A stretch of 64,000 nt of DNA, taken from the NCBI GenBank assembly GCA_902800625.1, contig CADCFG010000003.1, positions 62,001-126,000 of the forward strand, written 5' to 3'. The position numbers and the translations under genes are program-made. How positions within the stretch are numbered: position 1 is the stretch's first letter; every line of letters starts with the position of its first letter. This document shows positions 36,922-44,554 of this stretch, piece after piece. The notes beneath the pieces were generated by a model that was not told the origin of the DNA, did no database searches, and was given only the letters and a program-made list of their open reading frames with translations. Source of the stretch: an uncultured Eubacteriales bacterium (lineage in GTDB: Bacteria; Bacillota; Clostridia; Christensenellales; Aristaeellaceae).

Positions 36922-36952
36922 ATTATATTACACCGAATCCGTCAAATGTCAA
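36922..36952 (-). promoter_or_regulatory. Predicted azlCD promoter
   Basis: TTGACA (36952-36947) pairs with TAATAT at 16-nt or TATAAT (36927-36922) at 19-nt spacing on the minus strand. Confidence 0.55.
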
Positions 36953-36978
36953 ATGAAGGTTGTCGAAAGAAGGCATGG

Positions 36979-37004
36979 AAAAGCCTTCCCGCAGGGGGAA
37001 GGCT
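36979..37004 (-). terminator. Terminator of the small membrane protein gene
   Basis: AGCCTTCCC/GGGAAGGCT stem with TTTT on the minus side, just after the stop at 37020. Confidence 0.65.
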
Positions 37005-37019
37005 CTGTCGCTTGCGCGC

Positions 37020-37445
37020 CTACGCCCGCGCACGCCTGCGCCTTTGTTCCTTTCCCAGGCTGAACAGGCTCCTGGCCGCCCAGGCGATGAAGTGCAGCGC
37101 GCAGATCACCACGGTGACGGCGAAGAAGCCGCCCATCCCGGCCACGATGTCGCCGAAATCCATGTCGCCGGTGCCGGTGATGCGCTGGCCGATCTCGATG
37201 GCAAACGTCACCACAGTGAGCACCGTCAGCGCGTAGATCCAGGTGATGGCCATCACCCGGTTGCGGTTGGAGAGCCACTTGAACAGCGGGTACACCAGCA
37301 TGATGAGCGCAAACCCCATGGCGCCGATCACCAGGAAGTGCAGCTCCTTGTCGGAAAAGTTGGTTTCAAAACTGTCGTTCAGGGTCATAATATAGTTGTG
37401 CGCGCGGGTCATCCACGCCACCAGCATATGCAGGTATTTCGCCAT
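37020..37445 (-). CDS. Small membrane protein, possibly VanZ-like
   Basis: A 141-residue protein with about three membrane segments. After an N-terminal soluble part (MAKYLHMLVAWMTRAHNYIM), helices run from about residue 36. The stretch EIGQRITGTGDMDFGDIVAG resembles the C-terminal motif of VanZ-like proteins (E..Q...R..D..D). The tail is Arg-rich. The relationship is weak and the function unknown. GGAAAGGACG precedes the ATG at 37445. An AT-poor 216-nt spacer follows upstream. Confidence 0.7.
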   Translation of the reverse strand: MAKYLHMLVAWMTRAHNYIMTLNDSFETNFSDKELHFLVIGAMGFALIMLVYPLFKWLSNRNRVMAITWIYALTVLTVVTFAIEIGQRITGTGDMDFGDIVAGMGGFFAVTVVICALHFIAWAARSLFSLGKEQRRRRARA

Positions 37446-37612
37446 AAATTGCGTCCTTTCCGCCCGCATGGCGCGGGCACGGTATGTAGTTTAGATGCAA
37501 TTTATGGCATTTGGGTTGCATGGGCAGCGCGCGCGGGTAAAGAAAGGTGGCCTTTTCGACGCCCATAGGATGCCCGTTCGACGGAATTCGACACTGGGAA
37601 AAAGGCGCAGAA

Positions 37613-37644
37613 ACGGGCCGGGCTGCCATGGCAGCCCGGCCCGT
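37613..37644 (-). terminator. Large GC palindrome after the M16C protease gene
   Basis: A perfect palindrome with 15-bp arms (ACGGGCCGGGCTGCC) 18 nt after the protease stop codon. No T-run follows, so it may be a REP-like 3' stabiliser rather than a classic terminator. Confidence 0.55.
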
Positions 37645-37661
37645 GCAACGTTCATCGAGTT

Positions 37662-40600
37662 CTATTCCTCAAGCCCGTTCACGAACGCGAACAGCATCTC
37701 CGCCAACTCGCCGCGGGTGACGGCGGCGGGGTCGGCGGTCTCCACCGTGGCGGACACGGTATCGCCCATCAGGGTCGAGAACAGTCCCCACACGTCCTCC
37801 GGTGCGATGGGGGCGCTCAAGTCGGTGGTCGAATCGGCCAGGCCGTAGCTGGCGAAGGTGTCCAGCGCCTCCTGGGCATCCCTGCCGCCGCCGATCAACA
37901 CATACGACGCAGCGTACAGATCGCCGTAGCTGGCGGGCTCGTCCACGCCGAAGGCGTCCCCGGCGGCCGGGGCCATGAAACCCTGCTCAAAGGCGAAGCG
38001 CACAGCCTCGTAGTGCGCGCTGCCCTCGGGAACATCGGTCAACTCCACCTGGGTGTTGTCCACCGCGCCGAAGGGATTGTAGATGGCGTCGAACATGTCG
38101 GCGTTCTCGTTGATGGCGGAGGCCGCGCCGGCGGTCAGCCGCGCGCCGTTGTCGCTCAGCTTCGCGTACAGCTCCGCGTCGGCCTTCACGGTCTCGGGCG
38201 TCATCTGCTTCAGCTGGCGCATGTAGTCCAGCTTCCGCGCCGGGTCCCGACCCTGCAGGGCGTCCAGCGCCGCGTTCAGCGCGCCGGTCAGTTCGCCCTC
38301 GGGCATGGCGTAGGCGGAATAGGCGTTCATGATATAGCCGTCCAGGGTCTCCTGGTCCAGCTCCATCTCCGCGATCAGCTCCGGCAGCTCGTCGTACAGC
38401 TGGAAGCTCTCCACCACGTTCGGGTCGCGATAGGCGTAGAGTGCGAAGTAATCCTCAGTGGCATAGTTCTGCGGGGTGTACACGCCGTATTCGTCTCGCA
38501 GCATCGGCACCAGGAAGCTGTCGCTCACCAGGCCGCACAGCGCATTCAGGCCGCCGTCAAAGGCCTCAAGGCCCACCGCGGACAGGTCGCCCGCCAGCAG
38601 GTTGTACTGCACGCCGCTTTCAATGATCAGCGCCTCCGTCTGCTCCGGCACGGGGAGGTCGTACGCCACGGGGGTAATCTCCCGCTCATCCAGGGAATCC
38701 AGGAAGGCATCCGCCAGGTCGCTGTTCAAAGCGAGGCTCTTCTCGTTGCCGGCGAACATCGTCACGGCGTTCGTGCGGTTGTTGAAGTAGGCCTGGATGC
38801 CCTGCAGCTTCGCCACGGCGGCGTCCGGGTCGTCGGCCAGCATCTGCTCCACATCGCCCAGGAACGCATAGTAATCCAGGCCCGAGGAATAGCTGCTGTA
38901 GGCAAAGAGCTCCTTGCTGCGGGCCAGGGTCCTCAGCAGCAGGGTAGTGGCGGGATCGGCGGTGATGGAGCTCTTCATGCCCGAGCGGATGGACTGCACC
39001 TGCTCCAGCAGCTTCGCCGGGTCATCCACCTTCGTGTCGAAGATCAGTTCCCGCACCAGGTCATAGCCCGCGGCCAGGTCGTCGTCCAGGGCGATCCACC
39101 GGGCGCACAGGTAGGGGTGATAGCCGTCCGCGCCGTCCCTGGGCAGGGCCGGGAAGATGTTGCCGTTGTACAGGTAGCGGCTCCACAGATTCGCCAGCTC
39201 CGCGCGGGTGTGCGCGGCGGTGTCCAGCTCGCCGATCATGTCGGTGTACAGGGTGAACCAGTGGATGTCCTCCTGCTCCAGCCCCGCGGCGTCCAGGTAG
39301 ATGTTGGCCTGGCTGACGCCGTCCACGGCCGCGATGGCGCTGATGTGGCGGATGTTGCCGTCATCGTCCGTGGCGTCGGCCACGGTGTAGGCCTTGATCT
39401 CCTCGGGCAGGGATTCCACGGTCACGGCCTTCAGCTGGGCCACGTACTCGGCGGAGTGATCCTCCGGCGCGGGGGCGTTGGTGGCCTCGACGATTTCGGC
39501 GATCTCCTCCTCGCTCATGCCCGCCTTCAACCCGGCCAGCTGGTCGGCCAGCTGGGCGTCGTGCGCCTCCTTCGCGCCGGGCTCCGGATAGGTGGTCACC
39601 AGCGCGGTGGTCCGGCTGTCCAGCAGCCAGTCGGAGACGGCCCTGGCGTACAGGCCCTGGCCGTTCCATTCGTTCAGGCTAAACAGGCCGTCCTGGTAGT
39701 CCTGATGATCCCAGGGGTTGCCGCTGGTGGCGTACCGGCTGATCATGGGCGCGATGAGGCTGTCCACGGGATCGCTCTGCTCCCGGGTCAGCCGGGCGGA
39801 GATCTCCAGCGAGGCCGCCACGCCGTCCACCAGCTCCTGGGGGAAGCCGTTTTCGGCCACCTTGGCCAGCTCCTCGTCCACGATGGCTTTAAAAGTCTCC
39901 GCGTCCCCGGGATCTACGTTGTTGGCCCAGAACACGATGGCGTCCTCGGGGCCGTCCATCTCGATGTAGGCGCCGAAGCTGCCGTAGGGGATGGTCTCCT
40001 TCAAGCGCTGCTGGAAGTCGGAAGCGCTGGCCACGAACAGGTCGGTCAGCGTGTCCAGGACCAGCTCGTCCTGCAGATTCTGCCTCAGGCCCGGGCACAC
40101 GAAGGCATAGTAGACCGTGGAGGCGTGCTCGGTGCTGGCGCCGGCCTCCACCGGGAAGGGCAGCGACTGCACCACCGGCTCGGTGATGGGGGTGTAGCCC
40201 GCGTCGTCCCGGGAGAACTCCCGCTTCTCATACTGACTGAAATAGCCGTCCAGCAGCTTCAGAAAGGCGGCGTAGTCCTCGAACTGGCCGTACAGGTAGG
40301 CGGCGCAGTTGGAGGGATGGTAGTAGCGGTCGTGGTAGTCCTTCAGCGCCTCCCAGGTCATATCCGGGATGTGTTCCGGGTCGCCGCCGGACACGTTGCC
40401 CACCATGGAGCCGGGGAACGCGGCCCAGCGCATGTTGATGCTGGCCTGCCGCTGCAGGGTCATAGCGCCCAGCATCTCGGAATACACGGTGCCCTCGATG
40501 GTCAGCGGGTCGTCCGCGCTCTCCAGCCGATAGCGCCAGGCCTCGGTGCGGAAGATGCGCTCATTCTCCATGATGATGGGATAGAAGCAGGCGTCGGTGT

Positions 40601-41075
40601 AGAACTCCGCCAGCTTCAACAGCTGCGCCTCGGACAGGCTGGCGATGGGATAGGTGGTGTACCACTGGGCCGTCATGGCATTCAGGAAGGTATTGTAGGT
40701 CTGATAGTCCAGGTTGAAATACATCTGCTCGCCCGGATATTTCTGCGAGCCCTGGATGGTGGCATGCTCGAACACATGGGGCAGGCCGGTGTCGTCGATG
40801 GCCTCGGTGAAGAAGGTCAAATCGAAGGCCCGGTTGGTGTCGTCATTGGCGATGTAGAAAAGCTGCGCGCCGGTCTTCTGGTGCTCGAAGCGGTAGATCA
40901 CGGCGTCCATCAGCGGGTAGTCGCGCGTCTCGACCACCTCGAAGCCCTCCACGACGTCGCCGATCTGCGGCAGCGCGGCGCTCTCGACGGCTTCGGCGGG
41001 CTCGGCCAGCGCCGCGGGCGCGAGGCCCAGCAGCATCGCCAGCGCGAGCAGCATGGAAATCAGTCCCTTGTTCAT
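37662..41075 (-). CDS. Secreted M16C zinc metalloprotease with S-layer-homology-like C-terminus
   Basis: An 1137-residue exported protein. The signal peptide MNKGLISMLLALAMLLGLAP ends at ALAEP. The inverted zinc motif HVFEH lies at residues 100-104 (DDTGLPHVFEHATIQGS), with the downstream EGTVYSEMLGA supplying the third ligand as in presequence-protease/insulinase M16C enzymes. M16C core domains run to about residue 980. The last 150 residues (VELTDVPEGSAHYEAVRFAF, then AAVTRGELAEMLFAFVNGL) look like SLH repeats that could anchor it to the cell wall. Family members degrade unfolded peptides. It has its own promoter. Confidence 0.9.
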   Translation of the reverse strand: MNKGLISMLLALAMLLGLAPAALAEPAEAVESAALPQIGDVVEGFEVVETRDYPLMDAVIYRFEHQKTGAQLFYIANDDTNRAFDLTFFTEAIDDTGLPHVFEHATIQGSQKYPGEQMYFNLDYQTYNTFLNAMTAQWYTTYPIASLSEAQLLKLAEFYTDACFYPIIMENERIFRTEAWRYRLESADDPLTIEGTVYSEMLGAMTLQRQASINMRWAAFPGSMVGNVSGGDPEHIPDMTWEALKDYHDRYYHPSNCAAYLYGQFEDYAAFLKLLDGYFSQYEKREFSRDDAGYTPITEPVVQSLPFPVEAGASTEHASTVYYAFVCPGLRQNLQDELVLDTLTDLFVASASDFQQRLKETIPYGSFGAYIEMDGPEDAIVFWANNVDPGDAETFKAIVDEELAKVAENGFPQELVDGVAASLEISARLTREQSDPVDSLIAPMISRYATSGNPWDHQDYQDGLFSLNEWNGQGLYARAVSDWLLDSRTTALVTTYPEPGAKEAHDAQLADQLAGLKAGMSEEEIAEIVEATNAPAPEDHSAEYVAQLKAVTVESLPEEIKAYTVADATDDDGNIRHISAIAAVDGVSQANIYLDAAGLEQEDIHWFTLYTDMIGELDTAAHTRAELANLWSRYLYNGNIFPALPRDGADGYHPYLCARWIALDDDLAAGYDLVRELIFDTKVDDPAKLLEQVQSIRSGMKSSITADPATTLLLRTLARSKELFAYSSYSSGLDYYAFLGDVEQMLADDPDAAVAKLQGIQAYFNNRTNAVTMFAGNEKSLALNSDLADAFLDSLDEREITPVAYDLPVPEQTEALIIESGVQYNLLAGDLSAVGLEAFDGGLNALCGLVSDSFLVPMLRDEYGVYTPQNYATEDYFALYAYRDPNVVESFQLYDELPELIAEMELDQETLDGYIMNAYSAYAMPEGELTGALNAALDALQGRDPARKLDYMRQLKQMTPETVKADAELYAKLSDNGARLTAGAASAINENADMFDAIYNPFGAVDNTQVELTDVPEGSAHYEAVRFAFEQGFMAPAAGDAFGVDEPASYGDLYAASYVLIGGGRDAQEALDTFASYGLADSTTDLSAPIAPEDVWGLFSTLMGDTVSATVETADPAAVTRGELAEMLFAFVNGLEE

Positions 41076-41121
41076 AATAGCCTCCTGTAAACAATCATCT
41101 CTTCTGATGTGCCATGCTGCT

Positions 41122-41150
41122 ATTATACCAGCTTTTACCCCCGTTGTAAA
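41122..41150 (-). promoter_or_regulatory. Predicted promoter of the M16C gene
   Basis: TTTACA (41150-41145) and TATAAT (41127-41122) with a 17-nt spacer on the minus strand; AGGAGG follows before the ATG. Confidence 0.7.
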
Positions 41151-41184
41151 TTTCCTGCGTTGTCAAAGCGCCCCAAATGTTGCG

Positions 41185-41220
41185 AAAAAGGACCTCCCCG
41201 CCATGGCGGGGAGGTCCTTT
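41185..41220 (-). terminator. Terminator of the XRE-TPR regulator gene
   Basis: 16-bp stem (AAAGGACCTCCCCGCC arm) with T-run on the minus strand directly after the stop at 41228. Confidence 0.85.
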
Positions 41221-41227
41221 GTGCGGC

Positions 41228-42265
41228 TCAGCCGTCCGCTTCGCCCTCCAGCCGGGCGATTTCCCGGCGGTGTATGTCCACGGCCTCGCCCTCGGTGACG
41301 TTCCAGTCGTCCCGCATGATCTCCATGATCCGGCGGTGCATCCCTGCGGCCGACGCGTTGTCGCCCAATATCTCGTAGAGCTGGGCGGCGGACTCCTCCG
41401 GGTCCACGAAGCGTGGCGACTTCCTGAGCGGCATGGCCTTCAGCTGGTTCTCCAGCGCCTCCCGGAACCGGCCCAGCTTCGCCAGCTCGTCGGCGTAGTC
41501 GGCCCAGACCAGCCAGTTCTCCGGCTCCCGCGCCGTCATGCGCTCAAACCAGGCCATCGCGCCGGGCAGGTCGCCCTCCGCGCGGCTGATCTGGCCCAGG
41601 TACATCTCGCAGCGCCAGTCGTCCCGCACCCCGCGCATACGATCGACATACGCCCGGGCCTCCTCCAGCCGCCCGTCGGCGATCAGCAGGTCGATCAGCC
41701 ACATGCAGGCGCGGGGGTCGCCGGGATGTCCGTCCACAAAGCCCTTGTAAAAGTCGATCAGCCGGTGGTGGTTGGTCCAGTACCAGTCCTGGTGAACGCC
41801 CTTCTCCGCGTCGAATATGGCGTTGTGGGCGTCCTTCGCCTCCGGGTTCAGCGCCAGCGCCTCCCGGGCCAGCGGCGCGGCCAGCTCGTGGTACTCGTCC
41901 GCGCGCTTGTTGTAGAGCTGCGCCAGCAGCAGCGTGGCCCGGGGCCGAGCGGTTTCGTCCTCCCGCCGCTCCTTCAGCCAGCGCTCTGTCTGGACAAACT
42001 CCGCCTCCGGCAGGAAGCGCACATCCTCCAGCATGTTTTCGATGCGGTCGAACCGCGCGTCGTCGGTCATGGAGAACAGGCCGTCGATGGTCACGCCCAG
42101 CAGCACCGACAGCTCCGGCAGCAGCTGGATGTCCGGCATGCCCACGCCGTTTTCCCACTTGGACACGGCCTGGGGCGTCAGGTTCAGCTTCTGCGCCAGC
42201 TGCTCCTGGGTCATGCTCTTTTGAAGGCGCAGCGAGCGGATCCGCGCGCCGATGTCGGTTTTCAT
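41228..42265 (-). CDS. XRE-type HTH regulator with TPR-like C-terminal domain
   Basis: A 345-residue protein. Residues 6-60 are a helix-turn-helix of the Cro/C1 class (IRSLRLQKSMTQEQLAQKLN, LTPQAVSKWENG). The rest is helical tetratricopeptide-like repeats (LLAQLYNKRADEYHELA, MYLGQISRAEGDLPGAMAWF, YADELAKLGRFREALENQ), suggesting ligand or peptide sensing. The start at 42265 matches the canonical MKTDIGARIRSLR opening with GAGGAGG upstream. Targets unknown. A long hairpin at 42302-42337 lies just upstream in the 5' region. Confidence 0.88.
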   Translation of the reverse strand: MKTDIGARIRSLRLQKSMTQEQLAQKLNLTPQAVSKWENGVGMPDIQLLPELSVLLGVTIDGLFSMTDDARFDRIENMLEDVRFLPEAEFVQTERWLKERREDETARPRATLLLAQLYNKRADEYHELAAPLAREALALNPEAKDAHNAIFDAEKGVHQDWYWTNHHRLIDFYKGFVDGHPGDPRACMWLIDLLIADGRLEEARAYVDRMRGVRDDWRCEMYLGQISRAEGDLPGAMAWFERMTAREPENWLVWADYADELAKLGRFREALENQLKAMPLRKSPRFVDPEESAAQLYEILGDNASAAGMHRRIMEIMRDDWNVTEGEAVDIHRREIARLEGEADG

Positions 42266-42301
42266 GGTTGAAGCCTCCTCGCTGTTGATGCTTCCATTAT
42301 A

Positions 42302-42337
42302 AACGCCCCGGCCATCGTTTCCAATGACCGGGGCGTT
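42302..42337. other. Hairpin in the XRE-TPR upstream region
   Basis: AACGCCCCGG/CCGGGGCGTT with imperfect inner pairing, 37 nt upstream of the regulator's start. It could be an operator, a leader hairpin or a remnant terminator. Confidence 0.4.
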
Positions 42338-42403
42338 GAGTGGGGGCGAGGGTTGGTTGAACGGTCCCCTGTCGCCGATTCTTATTCCCGACGTTCCGGG
42401 GCC

Positions 42404-42430
42404 GGGCGGGCGGCGCAACGCCGCCCCTAC
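42404..42430. repeat. REP-like GC palindrome, family A copy
   Basis: GGGCGGCG-CAA-CGCCGCCC followed by CTAC, matching the 1107-1130 copy in layout. Confidence 0.7.
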
Positions 42431-42468
42431 AGGTTGACAGGTTCAGCCGCGCGGCAGCAGCTATTCCT

Positions 42469-42497
42469 ACTCCCTACTCCCTGCTCCCTGCTCCCTG
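42469..42497. repeat. Tandem-unit repeat arm overlapping the aminotransferase gene end
   Basis: Repeated CTCCCTA/CTCCCTG units (ATTCCTACTCCCTACTCCCT at the start) run through the last codons and the TAG stop of the aminotransferase gene. No complementary arm was found close by. Confidence 0.6.
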
Positions 42498-43667
42498 GAT
42501 CCCCTTCAAGAACCGCTCCAGCCGGTCCATGGCCTCGGAGAGGTTCGCCAGGGACGAGGCGTAGCACATGCGCACAAAGCCCTCGCCGCCGGCGCCGAAG
42601 GCGGTGCCGGGGATGGCGGCCACGTGCTCCTTCAGCAGGAACTGCTCGCAGAACTCGGCGCTGGTCATGCCGGTGGACTGGATGCTGGGGAACATGTAGA
42701 ACGCGCCCCGGGGCTCAAAGCACTCCAGGCCCGCGCCGCGCAGCTTGTCCAACAGGAAGCGGCGGCGGTAGTCGTAGTCCTTGCGCATCATCTCGATGTC
42801 CCCGTCGCCGTCCTTCATGGCCTCCACCGCGGCGTACTGGCTGGTGGTGGGAGCGCACATGATGGCATACTGGTGAATCTTCAGCATCTGCCGGATCAGC
42901 TCCTGGGGCCCGCAGACGTAGCCCAAACGCCAGCCGGTCATGGCATAGGCCTTGGAAAAGCCGTTCACCAGCAGCGTGCGCTCCTTCATGCCCTCGATGT
43001 TGGCGATGGACACGTGGTGAACGCCGTAGGTCAGCTCGGCGTAGATCTCATCCGACAGCACGATGATGTTGGTCCCGCGCAGCACCGCCGCCAGGGCCTC
43101 CAGGTCGCTGCGCTCCAGGATCGCCCCGGTGGGGTTGTTCGGGAAGGGCAGGATCACCATCTTGGTGCGGGGCGTGATGGCGGCCTTCAGTTCCTCGGCG
43201 GTGAGCCGGAACTCGTTTTCCGCCCTGGTCTGCACGTACACGGGCACGCCGCCCACCAGCTCCACGATGGGGCCGTAGCACACGAAGGACGGCACCGGCA
43301 CGATCACCTCGTCGCCCTGGTTCACGATGGCGCGCACGGCGATGTCGATGCCCTCGCTGCCGCCCACGGTGACCACCATCTGCTTCATGGGGTCATAGTC
43401 CAGGGCGAAGCGGCGGCGCATGTAGGCCGCGATCTGGCGGCGCAGCTCGGCCAGGCCGGCGTTGGAGGTGTACTTGGTGAAGCCCTTCTCCAGCGCGTAG
43501 ACGCCGGCGTCGCGGATGTGCCAGGGGGTGACGAAGTCCGGCTCGCCCACGCCCAGGGAGATGGCGTCATTCGAGTCCATATTCTCCAGCAGGTCGAAGA
43601 ACTTGCGGATGCCGGAGGGGGCGATGCCCTTCACACGGCTGGAAAGCGCGGAATCATAGTCGATCAT
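42474..43667 (-). CDS. Pyridoxal-phosphate aminotransferase, class I/II
   Basis: A 397-residue fold-type I aminotransferase. It contains ISLGVGEPDFVTPWHIRDAG, FPNNPTGAILERSDLEA, VLSDEIYAELTYG and the PLP-binding Lys in NGFSKAYAMTGWRLGYVCGP near residue 237; it resembles aspartate/aromatic-type PatA/AspC enzymes of Firmicutes. The start codon overlaps the Lrp regulator stop (ATGA), a classic local-regulator arrangement. Its last codons lie in a repeat. Amino-acid specificity cannot be read from sequence. Confidence 0.93.
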   Translation of the reverse strand: MIDYDSALSSRVKGIAPSGIRKFFDLLENMDSNDAISLGVGEPDFVTPWHIRDAGVYALEKGFTKYTSNAGLAELRRQIAAYMRRRFALDYDPMKQMVVTVGGSEGIDIAVRAIVNQGDEVIVPVPSFVCYGPIVELVGGVPVYVQTRAENEFRLTAEELKAAITPRTKMVILPFPNNPTGAILERSDLEALAAVLRGTNIIVLSDEIYAELTYGVHHVSIANIEGMKERTLLVNGFSKAYAMTGWRLGYVCGPQELIRQMLKIHQYAIMCAPTTSQYAAVEAMKDGDGDIEMMRKDYDYRRRFLLDKLRGAGLECFEPRGAFYMFPSIQSTGMTSAEFCEQFLLKEHVAAIPGTAFGAGGEGFVRMCYASSLANLSEAMDRLERFLKGIQGAGSRE

Positions 43668-44146
43668 ACAAACAACACCCTCTCTTCCTGCTCGGGGAGC
43701 TTGGCGAACAGGTGGTTCTTCTCCTTGTACTTCTTGAGAATGAAGTGGGTGGCCGTGCCGGTGACGCCGTCGATGACGGCCAGCCGCGCGTGCACGAACT
43801 CCGCCACGGCGCGCAGGCTGCGGCCGGTGATGGTCACGGCCAGGTCGTAGGCGCCGCTCATCAGGTACAGGCTCTCCACCTCTTCATACTGGTAGATGCG
43901 CTCGGCGATGCGGTCGAAGCCGTCGCCCCGCTGGGGCGCGATGCGCACCTCGATCAGCGCCGTCACCAGCTCGTCGTCGGTCTTGGTCCAGTCCACCAGC
44001 GCCGGATAGCCCAGGATGATGTGGTTCTTCTCATACTCGGCGATCTCCGCCGCCACGTCGGCCTCCTCCCGACCCAGCATGGTGGCCAGCTGCGCGGGCG
44101 TCAGCCGCGCGTCCTTCTCCAATAAGCTCAAAAGCTCGGTGTTCAT
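43664..44146 (-). CDS. Lrp/AsnC-family transcriptional regulator
   Basis: A 160-residue regulator: N-terminal winged HTH (LLSLLEKDARLTPAQLATML) and C-terminal RAM/ligand-binding domain (VTALIEVRIAPQRGDGFDRI, SGAYDLAVTITGRSLRAVAE). Such proteins sense amino acids. It overlaps and precedes the aminotransferase, so it likely controls that gene and its own expression. ATG at 44146 is chosen for AAAGGGCGG spacing. Confidence 0.92.
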   Translation of the reverse strand: MNTELLSLLEKDARLTPAQLATMLGREEADVAAEIAEYEKNHIILGYPALVDWTKTDDELVTALIEVRIAPQRGDGFDRIAERIYQYEEVESLYLMSGAYDLAVTITGRSLRAVAEFVHARLAVIDGVTGTATHFILKKYKEKNHLFAKLPEQEERVLFV

Positions 44147-44225
44147 GTTCAAACCGCCCTTTCGTGTGCAGTATTGGCTATATTATAGTTGGTTTTCGCT
44201 GGAAGGTCAACCGCAAAAGGCAGGA

Positions 44226-44256
44226 CTGAGCGTTCAGAGTTCAGCGTTTAGAGTTA
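44226..44256. repeat. Single tandem-unit arm (TTCAGAGTT type)
   Basis: GAGCGTTCAGAGTTCAGCGT and following TTTAGAGTTAAG match the arm type at 7057-7088. No complementary partner lies nearby. The rest of the 408-nt region 44147-44554 holds a partial REP (GCGGCGCAACGCTGCCCC) and the glgP promoter. Confidence 0.6.
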
Positions 44257-44422
44257 AGATTGTGCGGCGCAACGCTGCCCCCGCCGAAAAACACGGCCAC
44301 TATCCCTATTGCCTATTGCCTCTCCACCCCAAAACCTCAAACTACCGTCAAACTGCCAGTGGGCGCAAGCGAAATTGCCCAAATCATGCCTCTTTTCAAC
44401 CAAAAACTCAACACGCCATGCA

Positions 44423-44451
44423 TTGCGCATTCAAAGGTGTTGTGGTATAGT
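44423..44451 (+). promoter_or_regulatory. Predicted promoter of glgP
   Basis: TTGCGC (44423-44428) and TATAGT (44446-44451), 17-nt spacer; leader about 95 nt. Confidence 0.6.
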
Positions 44452-44554
44452 GACATTCGGATTAACTCTGCAAGATCGCGGCGCGCGGCGAGGGCCGCAA
44501 ACGGTTTCTCCGAAAAAGCGCCCGCGCAACCCATATTTTCACGGAGGTGTTATC

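Noticed and set aside
36960..36968. A TTGTCGAAAG-like Spo0A box
   Set aside because: Single occurrence, between unrelated genes and beside a terminator; expected by chance, and the Spo0A-like protein here has an altered recognition helix.
38013..41090. A 1025-residue open frame antisense to the M16C protease
   Set aside because: It mirrors the protease codons in the opposite strand of GC-rich DNA, has His/Val/Gln-biased composition and no domain; a shadow frame.
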